DNA of 64,000 nucleotides. Origin: Ruania zhangjianzhongii (GTDB lineage Bacteria > Actinomycetota > Actinomycetes > Actinomycetales > Beutenbergiaceae). Each line of letters starts with the position of its first letter. Positions within the stretch are counted from its first letter, which is position 1. Below, one piece after another: positions 53,943 through 62,114 of the stretch. Location of the stretch: the NCBI RefSeq assembly GCF_008000995.1, contig NZ_CP042828.1, positions 62,001 to 126,000 on the forward strand, given 5' to 3'. The position numbers and the translations under genes are program-made. The notes under the pieces are model-generated. The model saw nothing but the letters and a program-made list of their open reading frames with translations. It made no database searches and had not been told where the DNA came from.

Positions 53943-54411
53943 CGAGCAGGCCACGAGCACGACGGCCTCGATCCTGGTGGACGTAACGGTGGAGCATGCG
54001 TTCCGGGTCTACACCGAGCAGATCCATACCTGGTGGAATCCCGACCATGTGCTGCTCGACGCGCCGCTGGCGGCAGTGGTCCTCGAACCCGGCGTGGGCG
54101 GGCGGATCCTGGCGCGGGGTACGGACGGTAGCGAGTGCGCCTGGTCCCGGATCCTTGACTGGGACCCACCTCACCGGCTGCTGTTCAGCTGGGACATCAC
54201 CCTGCAGTGGACGATCGAGACCGATCCGAACCGGTGTAGCGAGGTGGAGGTGGCCTTCACGCCGGTGACCGAGAGCCGGACCCGGGTGCAGATCGACCAC
54301 CGCCACCTGGATCGCCACGGCGAGGGCTGGGAGTCGATGGCGCACTCGGTGTCCGCAGCCGACGGCTGGGCGCACGACCTGACGCTGTTCGGCGCTGCCG
54401 CCCAGGCGTGA
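53932..54411 (+). CDS. SRPBCC-family (AHSA1-like) protein
   Basis: 159 residues. START/Bet v1-like ligand-binding fold: SILVDVTVEHAFRVYTEQIHTWWNP, LEPGVGGRILARG, ILDWDPPHRLLFSW, and an amphipathic C-terminal helix GWESMAHSV. This ArsR-SRPBCC pair is common in actinobacteria; the ligand is unknown. The ATG at 53932 follows AAGGAG and overlaps the arsR-type gene. Confidence 0.88.
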   Translation: MTSSEQATSTTASILVDVTVEHAFRVYTEQIHTWWNPDHVLLDAPLAAVVLEPGVGGRILARGTDGSECAWSRILDWDPPHRLLFSWDITLQWTIETDPNRCSEVEVAFTPVTESRTRVQIDHRHLDRHGEGWESMAHSVSAADGWAHDLTLFGAAAQA

Positions 54412-54493
54412 TGCCCAGACCATTCGTCGGGCACGGCTTCGCTGAGCAGGGAAGAATGTTCGCGTCCGGATGTCTGGAGAGAGGAAACCCACG

Positions 54494-54979
54494 ATGACCA
54501 CGTTCACCGCGTGGAAGTTCGACACCGCCGACGCAGCGGAGACCGCCGCCCAGACCCTCAAGCAGGCCTGGAGCGAGCGACTGGTGAAGATCGAGGACTA
54601 CGCGGTGGTCCAGTGGCCTGCTGATGCCGACCAGCCCAAGGTGAAGTACGAGGACCGGGACCAGTGGCGGGCCGCCGGCTGGGGAGCGCTCATCGGCGCC
54701 GTGGTCGGTTCGTTGCTCCTGCTCCCGACGATCGGGGCCGCGGCGGGGGCCGCGATCAACCTGTTGCGCAAGCGCGCCCAGGATGTGGGCATCACCCAGG
54801 ACCAGCTCGATGCCATCGGCCAGCAGGTGGTCGCCGGTACCTCGGCGTTGTTCGTGGTGTCTTCCGACGGCGATCTGGACCGGCTCGCTGAACGGTTCCG
54901 CGGGCAGAATGGTCGGCTGATCGCGAGCAACCTGGTCAAGGGCGAGGTCGAGGACGTCAAGCGGGCGTTCGAGGACTGA
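54494..54979 (+). CDS. DUF1269 membrane-associated protein
   Basis: 161 residues. The central Gly-rich hydrophobic hairpin (WGALIGAVVGSLLLLPTIGAAAGAA) and the following Lys/Arg and Asp/Glu-rich alpha/beta part mark DUF1269, a family of unknown function often linked to stress. Start at ATG 54494 after GAGAGGAAACCC. Confidence 0.82.
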   Translation: MTTFTAWKFDTADAAETAAQTLKQAWSERLVKIEDYAVVQWPADADQPKVKYEDRDQWRAAGWGALIGAVVGSLLLLPTIGAAAGAAINLLRKRAQDVGITQDQLDAIGQQVVAGTSALFVVSSDGDLDRLAERFRGQNGRLIASNLVKGEVEDVKRAFED

Positions 54980-55121
54980 CCCGCTCGCCCCGGTCGCTGT
55001 CTCCCCCAGCGTGGCGCAGGTCGCATCGCTCGTAACCGGCGTGTGAGGACAGGGTAAGAAGTGGGTGAGAACCTCCGGCGGCATCGGGCCGGCGTTCCTC
55101 CTGCGCCGTAGGCTCTGACAC

Positions 55122-56747
55122 GTGAACAAGCGTGCGGGATCCTCGGCCCGTCGGCTCCGGCCGGCGCGGGCGCTGCGGCCTGCCCGCACCGGCCGGCCAG
55201 AGCCCACAGCGCACGTCGGAACCGGGGAGCACGAAGCTGCCGAGCTGGTCGACACCGGTGGCGTACCGGTCCCCCCTCCGGTCCCGCCACTGCGGGCGCC
55301 AGCGAAGGTGGCCACGCGTCCCGATGCCCCGGGACGGTTCCTGAAGGAGAAGGCCCGCCGGATGGTGCTCGGACAGGGCCCACCCACGATGCCGCTGGCT
55401 CAGCTGCGACGGGAGACCGGGCTGAGCGCTGCCGAGGAACGTTCCGTGCTCGACCTCGTGCTGCGGGTGGGGGAGGCGATGATCGGCACCGGAGCCCCGG
55501 TGGCCGCGGCGACCGTGGACATGCTCCGGCTCGCGGATGGTCTCGGCGTGAAGAACCTCACCGTGGACATCACCTTCACCTCCCTGACCGCGACCATCGA
55601 CCGCGACGATGACCCGGTCACCAAGGTGCGGGTGATCTCTGCCCGTACCTCGGACTACAGCCGGCTCACCCAGATCTCCCGCCTGGTGGCAGACGTGGCC
55701 GCCGGGGAGATGGACATCGCGCAGGCGCACGCCCGGATGGAGACCGTGCTCGCCACGCCGCACCCGTACAGCCGCTTGGTGGTCACCGGTGCGCTCGGGT
55801 TGATGGCTGCCGCCGTTGCCGTGCTCCTCGGCGGCGGCTGGGCGGTCTCCCTCGTGGCCGCCGTGACCACGATCCTGGTGGACCGCACCCTGCGGTTCCT
55901 GCGCCACCGCGGGCTGCCCTACCTGTTCCAACAGACCGTCGGCGCCGCGATCGCCACCCTGGTGGCAGTGCTTCTGCTCTGGGGGCAGGACGCGTTCAAC
56001 TGGGACTCGGCGCTGTTGCCGCCCTCGTTGGTGGTGGCCTCCGGAATCATGGTGCTACTCGCCGGACTTTCCCTGGTCGGTGCTGCCGAAGATGCGATCG
56101 CCGGGTTCCCGTTGACGTCGGCCGCCCGCTCGTTCGAAGTGGTCCTCTCCACGGTCGGGATCGTGGTGGGCATCGGTGTCATGCTGGCGATCGCTCAGCG
56201 ACTCGGGGTGACCCTGAGTATCGGCGACCTCGAGGCCCGCGGCGGCGTGTCCCCGCTGGTCACCATGGCGGCCAGTGCGGTGATCGCCGGCGCCTGGGCG
56301 ATTGCGTCCTACACGCGGTTGCGGTTCGTGGCTCTGATCGCCGTGGTCGGGGCGGTCGCCTCGGCGATGTTCAGCCTCGTCTCCGTGGCCGGGCTCAGCC
56401 CGGCCAGCGGCCCGTTCGGGGTGGCCGTCGCCTCGTTCGCCGCTGCGCTGACCGTGGGGCTGATCGCTGGCGGCCTCCGGGACAGGCTGCGGGTGCCGGC
56501 GATGGTGATCGCGGTCTGCGGGGTCACCCCGTTCCTGCCCGGCCTGGCGATCTACCGCGCGATGTACAACATCGTCGACTCCGGGCACCTGTTCGAGGGG
56601 ATGGACCTGCTGGTGCGGGCGCTCTCGGTGGGGCTGGCTCTGGCTGGCGGTGTCACCCTCGGTGAGTACTTCGCCCGGCCGCTGACCGATGAGGCAGACA
56701 AGTGGCAGCGCCGGATGCGCCGGCAGGCCCGCGGCACCAGGATCTAG
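55122..56747 (+). CDS. ThrE-type threonine/serine exporter family protein
   Basis: 541 residues. An Arg/Pro-rich N-terminal tail of about 80 residues precedes the cytoplasmic ThrE N domain (LDLVLRVGEAMIGTGAPVAAATVDM, VDITFTSLTATIDRDDDP) and about ten membrane helices. The conserved VCGVTPFLPGLAIYRAMY lies near the end. In Corynebacterium, ThrE exports Thr and Ser; here N and C domains are fused as in that protein. GTG start. Substrate is inferred from the family. Confidence 0.87.
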   Translation: MNKRAGSSARRLRPARALRPARTGRPEPTAHVGTGEHEAAELVDTGGVPVPPPVPPLRAPAKVATRPDAPGRFLKEKARRMVLGQGPPTMPLAQLRRETGLSAAEERSVLDLVLRVGEAMIGTGAPVAAATVDMLRLADGLGVKNLTVDITFTSLTATIDRDDDPVTKVRVISARTSDYSRLTQISRLVADVAAGEMDIAQAHARMETVLATPHPYSRLVVTGALGLMAAAVAVLLGGGWAVSLVAAVTTILVDRTLRFLRHRGLPYLFQQTVGAAIATLVAVLLLWGQDAFNWDSALLPPSLVVASGIMVLLAGLSLVGAAEDAIAGFPLTSAARSFEVVLSTVGIVVGIGVMLAIAQRLGVTLSIGDLEARGGVSPLVTMAASAVIAGAWAIASYTRLRFVALIAVVGAVASAMFSLVSVAGLSPASGPFGVAVASFAAALTVGLIAGGLRDRLRVPAMVIAVCGVTPFLPGLAIYRAMYNIVDSGHLFEGMDLLVRALSVGLALAGGVTLGEYFARPLTDEADKWQRRMRRQARGTRI

Positions 56748-56749
56748 CG

Positions 56750-56819
56750 GGCCACGGATCAGCCAGCCGGGCACGGGCCACGCGCCAGGCGGCCACGGAT
56801 CAGCCAGCCGGGCACGGGC
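56750..56819 (+). repeat. 29-bp direct repeat, two copies
   Basis: Identical 29-bp units at 56750-56778 and 56791-56819 (core CCACGGATCAGCCAGCC), followed by shorter GGCCACC-type repeats to about 56850. They lie between the convergent ThrE and TetR genes. Confidence 0.85.
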
Positions 56820-56861
56820 ACGGGCCACCGGCCACCAGCCACCAGCGACCCAGCCAGCCGG

Positions 56862-57572
56862 TCAGCGGGAACCGCCGAGACCGGCCGGGAGGTCGGCAAG
56901 GCCGCCGGCGAGCAGATCGAGCGCCGCGTCCGTCGCCGCTGCCACCTCCGCTGCGAGTCGGTCCACCGGTTCACGGGTGAGCAGGCTGCGGCGTACCCGG
57001 AGCACGAGCGCGCGGTGCATCCCAGTGATCGCCGCGGCCGCCGTCCGCGCCACGATCTCTTCCCCACCGGGGCCCGCCTCCTCGAGCAGCGCCGCGGTCA
57101 GTGCCGCCGTGGACCGCTCCATCGCGGCTAGTTCGCGAGCCTGCAGGGCAGGACTCTCCTCGACTACCCGGTTCAGCGTGCGTAGCCGGACTGCCGCGGC
57201 CTGATCACCGGTAGCGGCTCCGGCGAGCAGGCCCCCGGAGTCAGCGAAGAAGGTGCGCACCGCAGCCAGCACCGAGGTACCCACCGGCCGCTGCGCTACC
57301 TGCGCCACCAGCTCCGCGTTGAACTCCTCAAGCCGGGGGAAGAACAGGTCCTCTTTGGTGCCGAAGTAGTTGAACACCGTTGCCGGGGCCACGCCGGCCG
57401 CAGCAGCGACCTGCTGCACCGTGACGGCGTCGTAGCCATGATCGGCGAACAGCTGCCACGCGGTGGACAGGATCACCGTTCTGGTGCGTTCCTTCTTCTC
57501 CTCACGCAGTCCCATGAGCTCCTCGATCTCCGAACGCCGCAGGGGTTGCGGCGGACGATCTTCCTGAGTCAC
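56862..57572 (-). CDS. TetR-family transcriptional regulator
   Basis: 236 residues. The N-terminal HTH (about 33-78) has ILSTAWQLFADHGYDAVTVQ and VAPATVFNYFGTKEDLF; the C-terminal ligand-binding helices are unlike any I recognise. GTG start at 57572, with the operator palindrome just upstream. Divergent from an LLM flavoenzyme, which is its probable target. Confidence 0.9.
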   Translation of the reverse strand: MTQEDRPPQPLRRSEIEELMGLREEKKERTRTVILSTAWQLFADHGYDAVTVQQVAAAAGVAPATVFNYFGTKEDLFFPRLEEFNAELVAQVAQRPVGTSVLAAVRTFFADSGGLLAGAATGDQAAAVRLRTLNRVVEESPALQARELAAMERSTAALTAALLEEAGPGGEEIVARTAAAAITGMHRALVLRVRRSLLTREPVDRLAAEVAAATDAALDLLAGGLADLPAGLGGSR

Positions 57573-57602
57573 TATAGACCCACTCTAAAAATAGAGTGAC
57601 TC
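57566..57602. promoter_or_regulatory. TetR-type operator between divergent genes
   Basis: CACTCTA-AAAA-TAGAGTG (57581-57598) is a perfect 7-bp inverted repeat. Outer arms GAGTCACTATA (57566-57576) and TAGAGTGACTC (57592-57602) match at 10 of 11 positions. The region is AT-rich against the surrounding DNA and covers the start of the TetR gene and the promoter region of the LLM gene. Confidence 0.75.
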
Positions 57603-57624
57603 TAAATAAAAGGAGGGGTCGATC

Positions 57625-58479
57625 ATGCGATTCAGCATCAACGCCACCAATCACAGCTGGTCGAGTCCGGCCATCGAGCTGGCGGAGGTTGCCCGCCGGG
57701 TGGACGACTCCGCAGTGCACACCCTCTGGGTGGATGATCACCTCGTGCTGGTCGATCCCACCGCCGATCCCGACGGCGCAGGTCACCTGGAGGCGTACAC
57801 CCTCCTGGGTCATCTGGCCGCCCGGACCTCTCGGGTTCGACTGGGCACGATGGTCTCGGCAGCTACCTTCCGCGCTCCGGCGCTGCTGATCGCGGCGGTC
57901 ACGACGTTGGACGTGCTCAGCCAGGGACGTGCCTGGTTCGGGATCGGTGCCGGCCATCACGCGGACGAGGCCACCGACCTAGGGCTGGATTTCCCGGGTG
58001 TCGGCGCGCGGATGGACCGGCTCGACGATGTGCTCGCTCTCGCCGAGCAGATGTGGCGGGGTGATCGGAGTGAGTTCATCGGCACCGGGATCCGGCTCCG
58101 CGCACCGCGCTGCCAGCCGGCCCCCGTGCAGCCTGGCGGCCCGCCGGTGCTGATCGGCGGCACCGGCGAACGCCGCACTCTGCCGCTGGTGGCGCGCTAC
58201 GCGGATGCGTGCAACCTCTTCGACATTCCCGACGGCGGTACGACCGTGCGAAGGAAGCTCGCCGTGCTCGGTCGGTACTGCGTCGAGCAGGGCCGCGACC
58301 CCGCCGAGATCGAGGCGACGATGAGCACCCGGCTGAGCCCGGACACCAGCACGGACGATCTGCTCCGCAAAGCCGAAGAGGCCGCTGGCTGGGGGATCAG
58401 CCATCTGGTGCTGATCACCGGCAGCCCGTGGGCCCCGGAGGCGCTGGCGACTGTGACCGGTGCTGCTGCCCGGGTATAG
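57625..58479 (+). CDS. LLM-class F420- or flavin-dependent oxidoreductase
   Basis: 284 residues, bacterial luciferase-like TIM barrel. Typical features are HTLWVDDHLV, RVRLGTMVSAATFRAPALL, the glycine-rich WFGIGAGHH, and GPPVLIGGTGERRTL followed by RYADACN. Short actinobacterial members of this kind use F420. Strong RBS (AAAAGGAGGGG) before the ATG. Regulated probably by the divergent TetR protein. Confidence 0.88.
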   Translation: MRFSINATNHSWSSPAIELAEVARRVDDSAVHTLWVDDHLVLVDPTADPDGAGHLEAYTLLGHLAARTSRVRLGTMVSAATFRAPALLIAAVTTLDVLSQGRAWFGIGAGHHADEATDLGLDFPGVGARMDRLDDVLALAEQMWRGDRSEFIGTGIRLRAPRCQPAPVQPGGPPVLIGGTGERRTLPLVARYADACNLFDIPDGGTTVRRKLAVLGRYCVEQGRDPAEIEATMSTRLSPDTSTDDLLRKAEEAAGWGISHLVLITGSPWAPEALATVTGAAARV

Positions 58480-58490
58480 CAGCGCCCGCG

Positions 58491-58883
58491 TCAGGGCCGG
58501 ATGGCCTCCGGTGCCTGGGGTGGGACCTCGACCACCTCGCAGCCGTCGCGGCGAAGGCGTTCTCGCCCCCACACCCCGAGCGGCCCGAGGGCTTTGTTGA
58601 GGGAGGCGCCCGTCTCCGTGAGGGAGTACTCGACCTTCGGCGGCACCTCGGCGTAGACCTCGCGGCGGACCAGACCGTCCTCCTCCATCTGGCGCAGATG
58701 CTGGGTGAGCACCTTCTCGCTCACCCCCGGCAGCGCACGGCGCAGCTCGGCGAAGCGTCGGGTGCCGAGCGCATCCAGCTCCCAGAGGAGCAGGCCCTTC
58801 CACTTGCCGCTGACGATGTCCAGCGCAGCGTCGATCCCGCAGATGTACGGTCCAGATCGGTTCTTGGCCACCGAGTCCTCCAT
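58491..58883 (-). CDS. HxlR-family transcriptional regulator
   Basis: 130-residue winged-helix protein: DIVSGKWKGLLLWEL, RRFAELRRALPGVSEKVLTQHL, and EVPPKVEYSLTETG, all characteristic of HxlR. A Cys near the N terminus (YICGID) lies at the position of the redox-sensing Cys in YodB/HypR relatives, so it might respond to electrophiles. ATG at 58883. Divergent from the imine-reductase-like pair. Confidence 0.9.
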   Translation of the reverse strand: MEDSVAKNRSGPYICGIDAALDIVSGKWKGLLLWELDALGTRRFAELRRALPGVSEKVLTQHLRQMEEDGLVRREVYAEVPPKVEYSLTETGASLNKALGPLGVWGRERLRRDGCEVVEVPPQAPEAIRP

Positions 58884-58884
58884 G

Positions 58885-58906
58885 CTTACTTCGCGGTAAG
58901 TACCGC
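58885..58906. promoter_or_regulatory. Operator-like palindromes between hxlR-type gene and enzyme pair
   Basis: GCGGTA-AG-TACCGC (58893-58906) is a perfect inverted repeat, and CTTAC/GTAAG (58885-58889 with 58896-58900) overlaps it. Further TAC/GTA motifs lie at 58918-58923. It starts two bases upstream of the HxlR start codon, as expected for an autoregulated divergent operator. Confidence 0.6.
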
Positions 58907-58958
58907 AGTTTGAAGTGGGTACTTCCCGCCGCGGGGGTGTCCCGCTCAGGATGAAGGT

Positions 58959-59888
58959 ATGCCACCACCATCCGCAACTGACCACCAGAGCCCCGGTACT
59001 ACGATTCTCGGGCTCGGCGCCATGGGCAGCGCCCTCGCGGCGCGGCTCCTCGATGCCGGGCATCCGGTGACCGCGTGGAACCGGACCCCTGGCCGCGCCA
59101 CCGCACTGGCCGAGCACGGCGGCGACCTGAGGACCAGCATCAGTGCTGCGGTCAGCGCCCAGCCGCTGGTCGTGGCGTGCCTCCTTCCATACTCCTCCGT
59201 CCGAGAGACTCTCGGCCCGGTCGCGGGCGAGCTGCGCGGGCGGACAGTCATCAACCTCACCACCACCACGCCGAACGAAGCACGCGAGCTGGCTGCCTGG
59301 GCCACTGCGCACGAGATCACCTACCTCCAGGGCGCGATCCTCGCCGTACCGGAGATGCTCGGATCACCGGCGGCACAGCTCTTCTACAGCGGATCGCCGC
59401 AGGCGTACGAGCAGCACCGCCACATCCTGGACGTCTGGGGGACCAGCAGCTACGACGGAGCGGACGTCGGGATGGCACCGCTGATAGACCTGGCGATGCT
59501 CTCCGGGATGTACCACCTGTTTGCCGGCTTCTTTCACGGCGCCGCCATGGTCGGCGCCGACGGGATGCGGGCAGCACACTTCGCCCACCGGGCGGCTCCG
59601 TTCCTGCGGGCCATGACCGAGGGGCTTGCCGGCTACGCCGAGACCATCGACTCCGATGACTACTCCGGCCCTGGGCAGCAGAGCTTGGAGTTCTCCGATC
59701 TCTCCGACCTGCTGCGCGCTAGCGAGGAACAGCAGGTCAACACCTCGACGCTTGCGTCGATACAGGCGCTGATCAGCGAGCAGGTTGCCGCCGGACACGG
59801 CGGCGATGGCCTGGCGCGCAGCTACGAAAGCCTCCGGGCCCCGGCTCGGGCTCGAGCTCAGGCTGTGGCGATCGGCGGTGCGCGATGA
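58959..59888 (+). CDS. Imine reductase family oxidoreductase, Asp type
   Basis: 309 residues, NADPH-dependent 6-phosphogluconate-dehydrogenase-like fold. Rossmann GLGAMGSALA (18-27), NRTPGRATAL for NADP(H), CLLPYSSVRE, LTTTTPNEAREL and QGAILAVPEMLGSP all match imine reductases. The helix with the proton-donor position reads APLIDLAML with Asp (D177). The C-terminal dimerisation domain with GHGGDGLARSYESLR is complete. First of two coupled genes; its stop overlaps the next start. Confidence 0.85.
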   Translation: MPPPSATDHQSPGTTILGLGAMGSALAARLLDAGHPVTAWNRTPGRATALAEHGGDLRTSISAAVSAQPLVVACLLPYSSVRETLGPVAGELRGRTVINLTTTTPNEARELAAWATAHEITYLQGAILAVPEMLGSPAAQLFYSGSPQAYEQHRHILDVWGTSSYDGADVGMAPLIDLAMLSGMYHLFAGFFHGAAMVGADGMRAAHFAHRAAPFLRAMTEGLAGYAETIDSDDYSGPGQQSLEFSDLSDLLRASEEQQVNTSTLASIQALISEQVAAGHGGDGLARSYESLRAPARARAQAVAIGGAR

Positions 59889-60778
59889 CCCCCCGGGCGG
59901 TCACGGTGATCGGTCTGGGCCCGATGGGCCAGGCGATGGCACATACGCTGCTGGCCGCCGGGCGCCCGGTGACCGTCTGGAACCGGACACCGCAGCGCGC
60001 CGAGGCACTGGTCGCTGCCGGCGCGCACCTGGCAGGCACCCCCGCCGACGCAGTAGCGGCCAGCGAGCTGATCATCGTCAGCCTGACCGACTACGACGCG
60101 ATGCGGGCCGTGTTCGAGACCAGCGCCGCCTCGTTCAGCGGGCGCGTGCTGGTCAACCTCAGCTCGGACACCCCGGACAAGACTCGTGCGGCAGCCGAGT
60201 GGGCGCTCGGGCACGATGCCGCCTTCATCTCCGGCGGCATCATGGTGCCCGCACCGATGGTCGGCACGGACCATTCCTACGTCTACTACAGCGGCGACGA
60301 GCAGTCGTTCGACACTCATCGCGACACCCTCGCCCACCTCGGCGAACCACGCTTCCTCGGCGACGACCCGGGCAGCGCGCAGCTCATGTATCAGGCGAAC
60401 CTGGACGTCTTCCTGACCGCGCTGGCCGGTATCGCCCACGGCACCGCGATGGCCGGTGCTGCGGGGATCACTGCGCGCACCTTCCTCGCTGAGGCGATCC
60501 AGCTGTTCACCGCGATACCGGACATCATCGCCGCGGACGGGATCGAAGCGTTCGGCGCAGATATCGACGCCGGCCGACACCCGGGTGCGGACGCCACCAC
60601 TGTGATGATGGCGGCCAGTGCCGACCACATCGCCGGCACAGCCGCGGCTGTGCGGATCGACACCGACCTGCCCCGGGCGGTGCAGCGGCTCTACCATCAG
60701 GCGATCGAGGACGGCTACGGCGCCGACGGGTGGACCCGCACGATCGACGCCGCCCGCGTCCCGTCAGAATCCGCTTGA
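59885..60778 (+). CDS. Imine reductase-like oxidoreductase, Tyr type
   Basis: 297 residues, same fold as its neighbour: GLGPMGQAMA, NRTPQRAEALV, SLTDYDAMRAV, NLSSDTPDKTR, GGIMVPAPMVGTD. At the position of the neighbour's D177 it has Tyr (Y169 in AQLMYQANL). Asp- and Tyr-type imine reductases often differ in stereoselectivity. The C-terminal domain is more divergent, and a beta-hydroxyacid dehydrogenase role is not excluded. ATGA overlap with the upstream gene. Confidence 0.8.
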   Translation: MTPRAVTVIGLGPMGQAMAHTLLAAGRPVTVWNRTPQRAEALVAAGAHLAGTPADAVAASELIIVSLTDYDAMRAVFETSAASFSGRVLVNLSSDTPDKTRAAAEWALGHDAAFISGGIMVPAPMVGTDHSYVYYSGDEQSFDTHRDTLAHLGEPRFLGDDPGSAQLMYQANLDVFLTALAGIAHGTAMAGAAGITARTFLAEAIQLFTAIPDIIAADGIEAFGADIDAGRHPGADATTVMMAASADHIAGTAAAVRIDTDLPRAVQRLYHQAIEDGYGADGWTRTIDAARVPSESA

Positions 60779-60807
60779 CCCCTCGAAATCCCGTCGGAAG
60801 CGGATTC
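60767..60807 (+). terminator. Hairpin overlapping the end of the second imine reductase gene
   Basis: GAATCCGCTT (60767-60776) pairs perfectly with AAGCGGATTC (60798-60807) around a 21-nt loop. The left arm contains the last sense codons and the first base of the stop codon. Probable end of the two-gene operon. Confidence 0.6.
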
Positions 60808-60927
60808 CCAGAGGTGAAGTGGGTTCCGCGGCCGGGGAGAATCTCGCCGGGCCGTGACGGCGCGCCGACTTTCCCGGCCGCCGTCCTGCGCTCATGATGG
60901 AGCCAGAGGCGACGCTGAGGAGGGCCC

Positions 60928-61689
60928 GTGCGAATCGTGGTCACCGGTGGCTCGGGGGTACTGGGCAGCAAAGTCGTCGCGCGGGTGCGCGAGCTCGGGC
61001 ATATCGCCATACCAGCGAGCCGGCGATGGGGCGTGGACCTGACCACAGGCCAAGGCCTGGCCGCTGCACTCACCGGATCGGACGCCGTCGTGCACTGCGC
61101 GAGCAGCCCGGTACGCCCCGGACGCACCGATGTGGAGGGCACGCTACAGCTCCTCGGAGCGCTCGCTTCGATGTCCCCACCCGCCCACCTGGTGCACGTG
61201 TCCATCGTGGGCTGCGACGCGAACCAGCTGCCCTACTACCGGGCGAAGGTGCGGGCGGAGGAGGCCGTGCTCGGCAGCGGCCTGGCGGCCACTGTGGTGC
61301 GCGGCACGCAGTTCCATACGCTCCTCGCCTCGATCGCCCGGGTGGCCACCATCGGGCGCACCCGGCTCGATCTCGACTTCTCGGCACAGCCGGTGGACGT
61401 GGCCTGGTACGCCCGCGAGCTGGTCGACCACGCCCTTGGTACCCCGCCGGCCGGATCGGTCCGGGCGCGGGACGTTGCCGGTCCGGAGCGGATCACCCTC
61501 GCCGAGGCTGCGGGGGCGGTTCGCGAGCACGAGAGCCGGCCGCTGGGCCGGGGGATACGGGTGCCGGCCCTCGGCCGCACGCTGCGTGCGTTCGCCGATG
61601 GGTCCAACCTGCCGGGTCCGGATGCGCGGATCGGCGGCGTCGGGTTCACCGAGTGGCTGGCTCGCGGGCGGGTCAGCGCAGTGTCCTGA
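60928..61689 (+). CDS. NAD(P)-binding NmrA-like protein
   Basis: 253 residues, atypical SDR. TGGSGVLGSKVV nucleotide loop, DAVVHCASSP, VHVSIVGCD and YYRAKVRAEEAV match the uncharacterised NAD(P)H-binding branch also represented at 52767. It lacks a classical catalytic Tyr-x-x-x-Lys with Ser in register. GTG start behind GAGGAGGG. 149 bp separate it from the imine reductase pair. Confidence 0.85.
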   Translation: MRIVVTGGSGVLGSKVVARVRELGHIAIPASRRWGVDLTTGQGLAAALTGSDAVVHCASSPVRPGRTDVEGTLQLLGALASMSPPAHLVHVSIVGCDANQLPYYRAKVRAEEAVLGSGLAATVVRGTQFHTLLASIARVATIGRTRLDLDFSAQPVDVAWYARELVDHALGTPPAGSVRARDVAGPERITLAEAAGAVREHESRPLGRGIRVPALGRTLRAFADGSNLPGPDARIGGVGFTEWLARGRVSAVS

Positions 61690-61706
61690 GCCGCGGCAGC
61701 CCCCGG

Positions 61707-62102
61707 TCAGCCGGTGGCGATCAGCTGGTCGCCCTGCTGTACCTCTTTGCGGGACATTCCGGGCAGGAGGACGCCGACCGTCTCCCCCGCCTGCGCGCTC
61801 TGGATCATCTTCCGGGTCATCTCGATGGCCTCGATCCGGGAGAGAGCTACCACTGCTCCGGCGCGCTGAATGGTGACCTGGTGGCCGACCTGCAAGGTGC
61901 CGCTCTCGATCGTGCCGGTCACCACAGTGCCGCGACCGGTGATCGTGAAGGACGCCTCGACGGGTAGGACTCCCACCCCCGCGCTGCCGCCTGACCCGGT
62001 GTTGACTGGGGGCGGTGGAGTGGACGCGATCGTCTCGGCGCCCGCCGGAGCAAAGCGGGCGTCGTCGAGCGGATCGGAGGTCTTCTTGCGTCGCCAGAAC
62101 AC
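61707..62102 (-). CDS. Free-standing EF-Tu domain-2-like protein
   Basis: 131 residues. A basic N terminus (MFWRRKKTSDPLDD) and Pro/Gly linker lead to one beta-barrel domain (about 47-131). Its sequence tracks domain 2 of elongation factor Tu: FTITGRGTVVTGTIESG, then IEMTRKMIQSAQAGETVGVLL and GMSRKEVQQGDQLIA. There is no GTPase domain, and the full length from start to stop is intact, so it is not a simple tuf fragment. Function unknown. Confidence 0.82.
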   Translation of the reverse strand: MFWRRKKTSDPLDDARFAPAGAETIASTPPPPVNTGSGGSAGVGVLPVEASFTITGRGTVVTGTIESGTLQVGHQVTIQRAGAVVALSRIEAIEMTRKMIQSAQAGETVGVLLPGMSRKEVQQGDQLIATG

Positions 62103-62114
62103 GCTCTCACGGTA

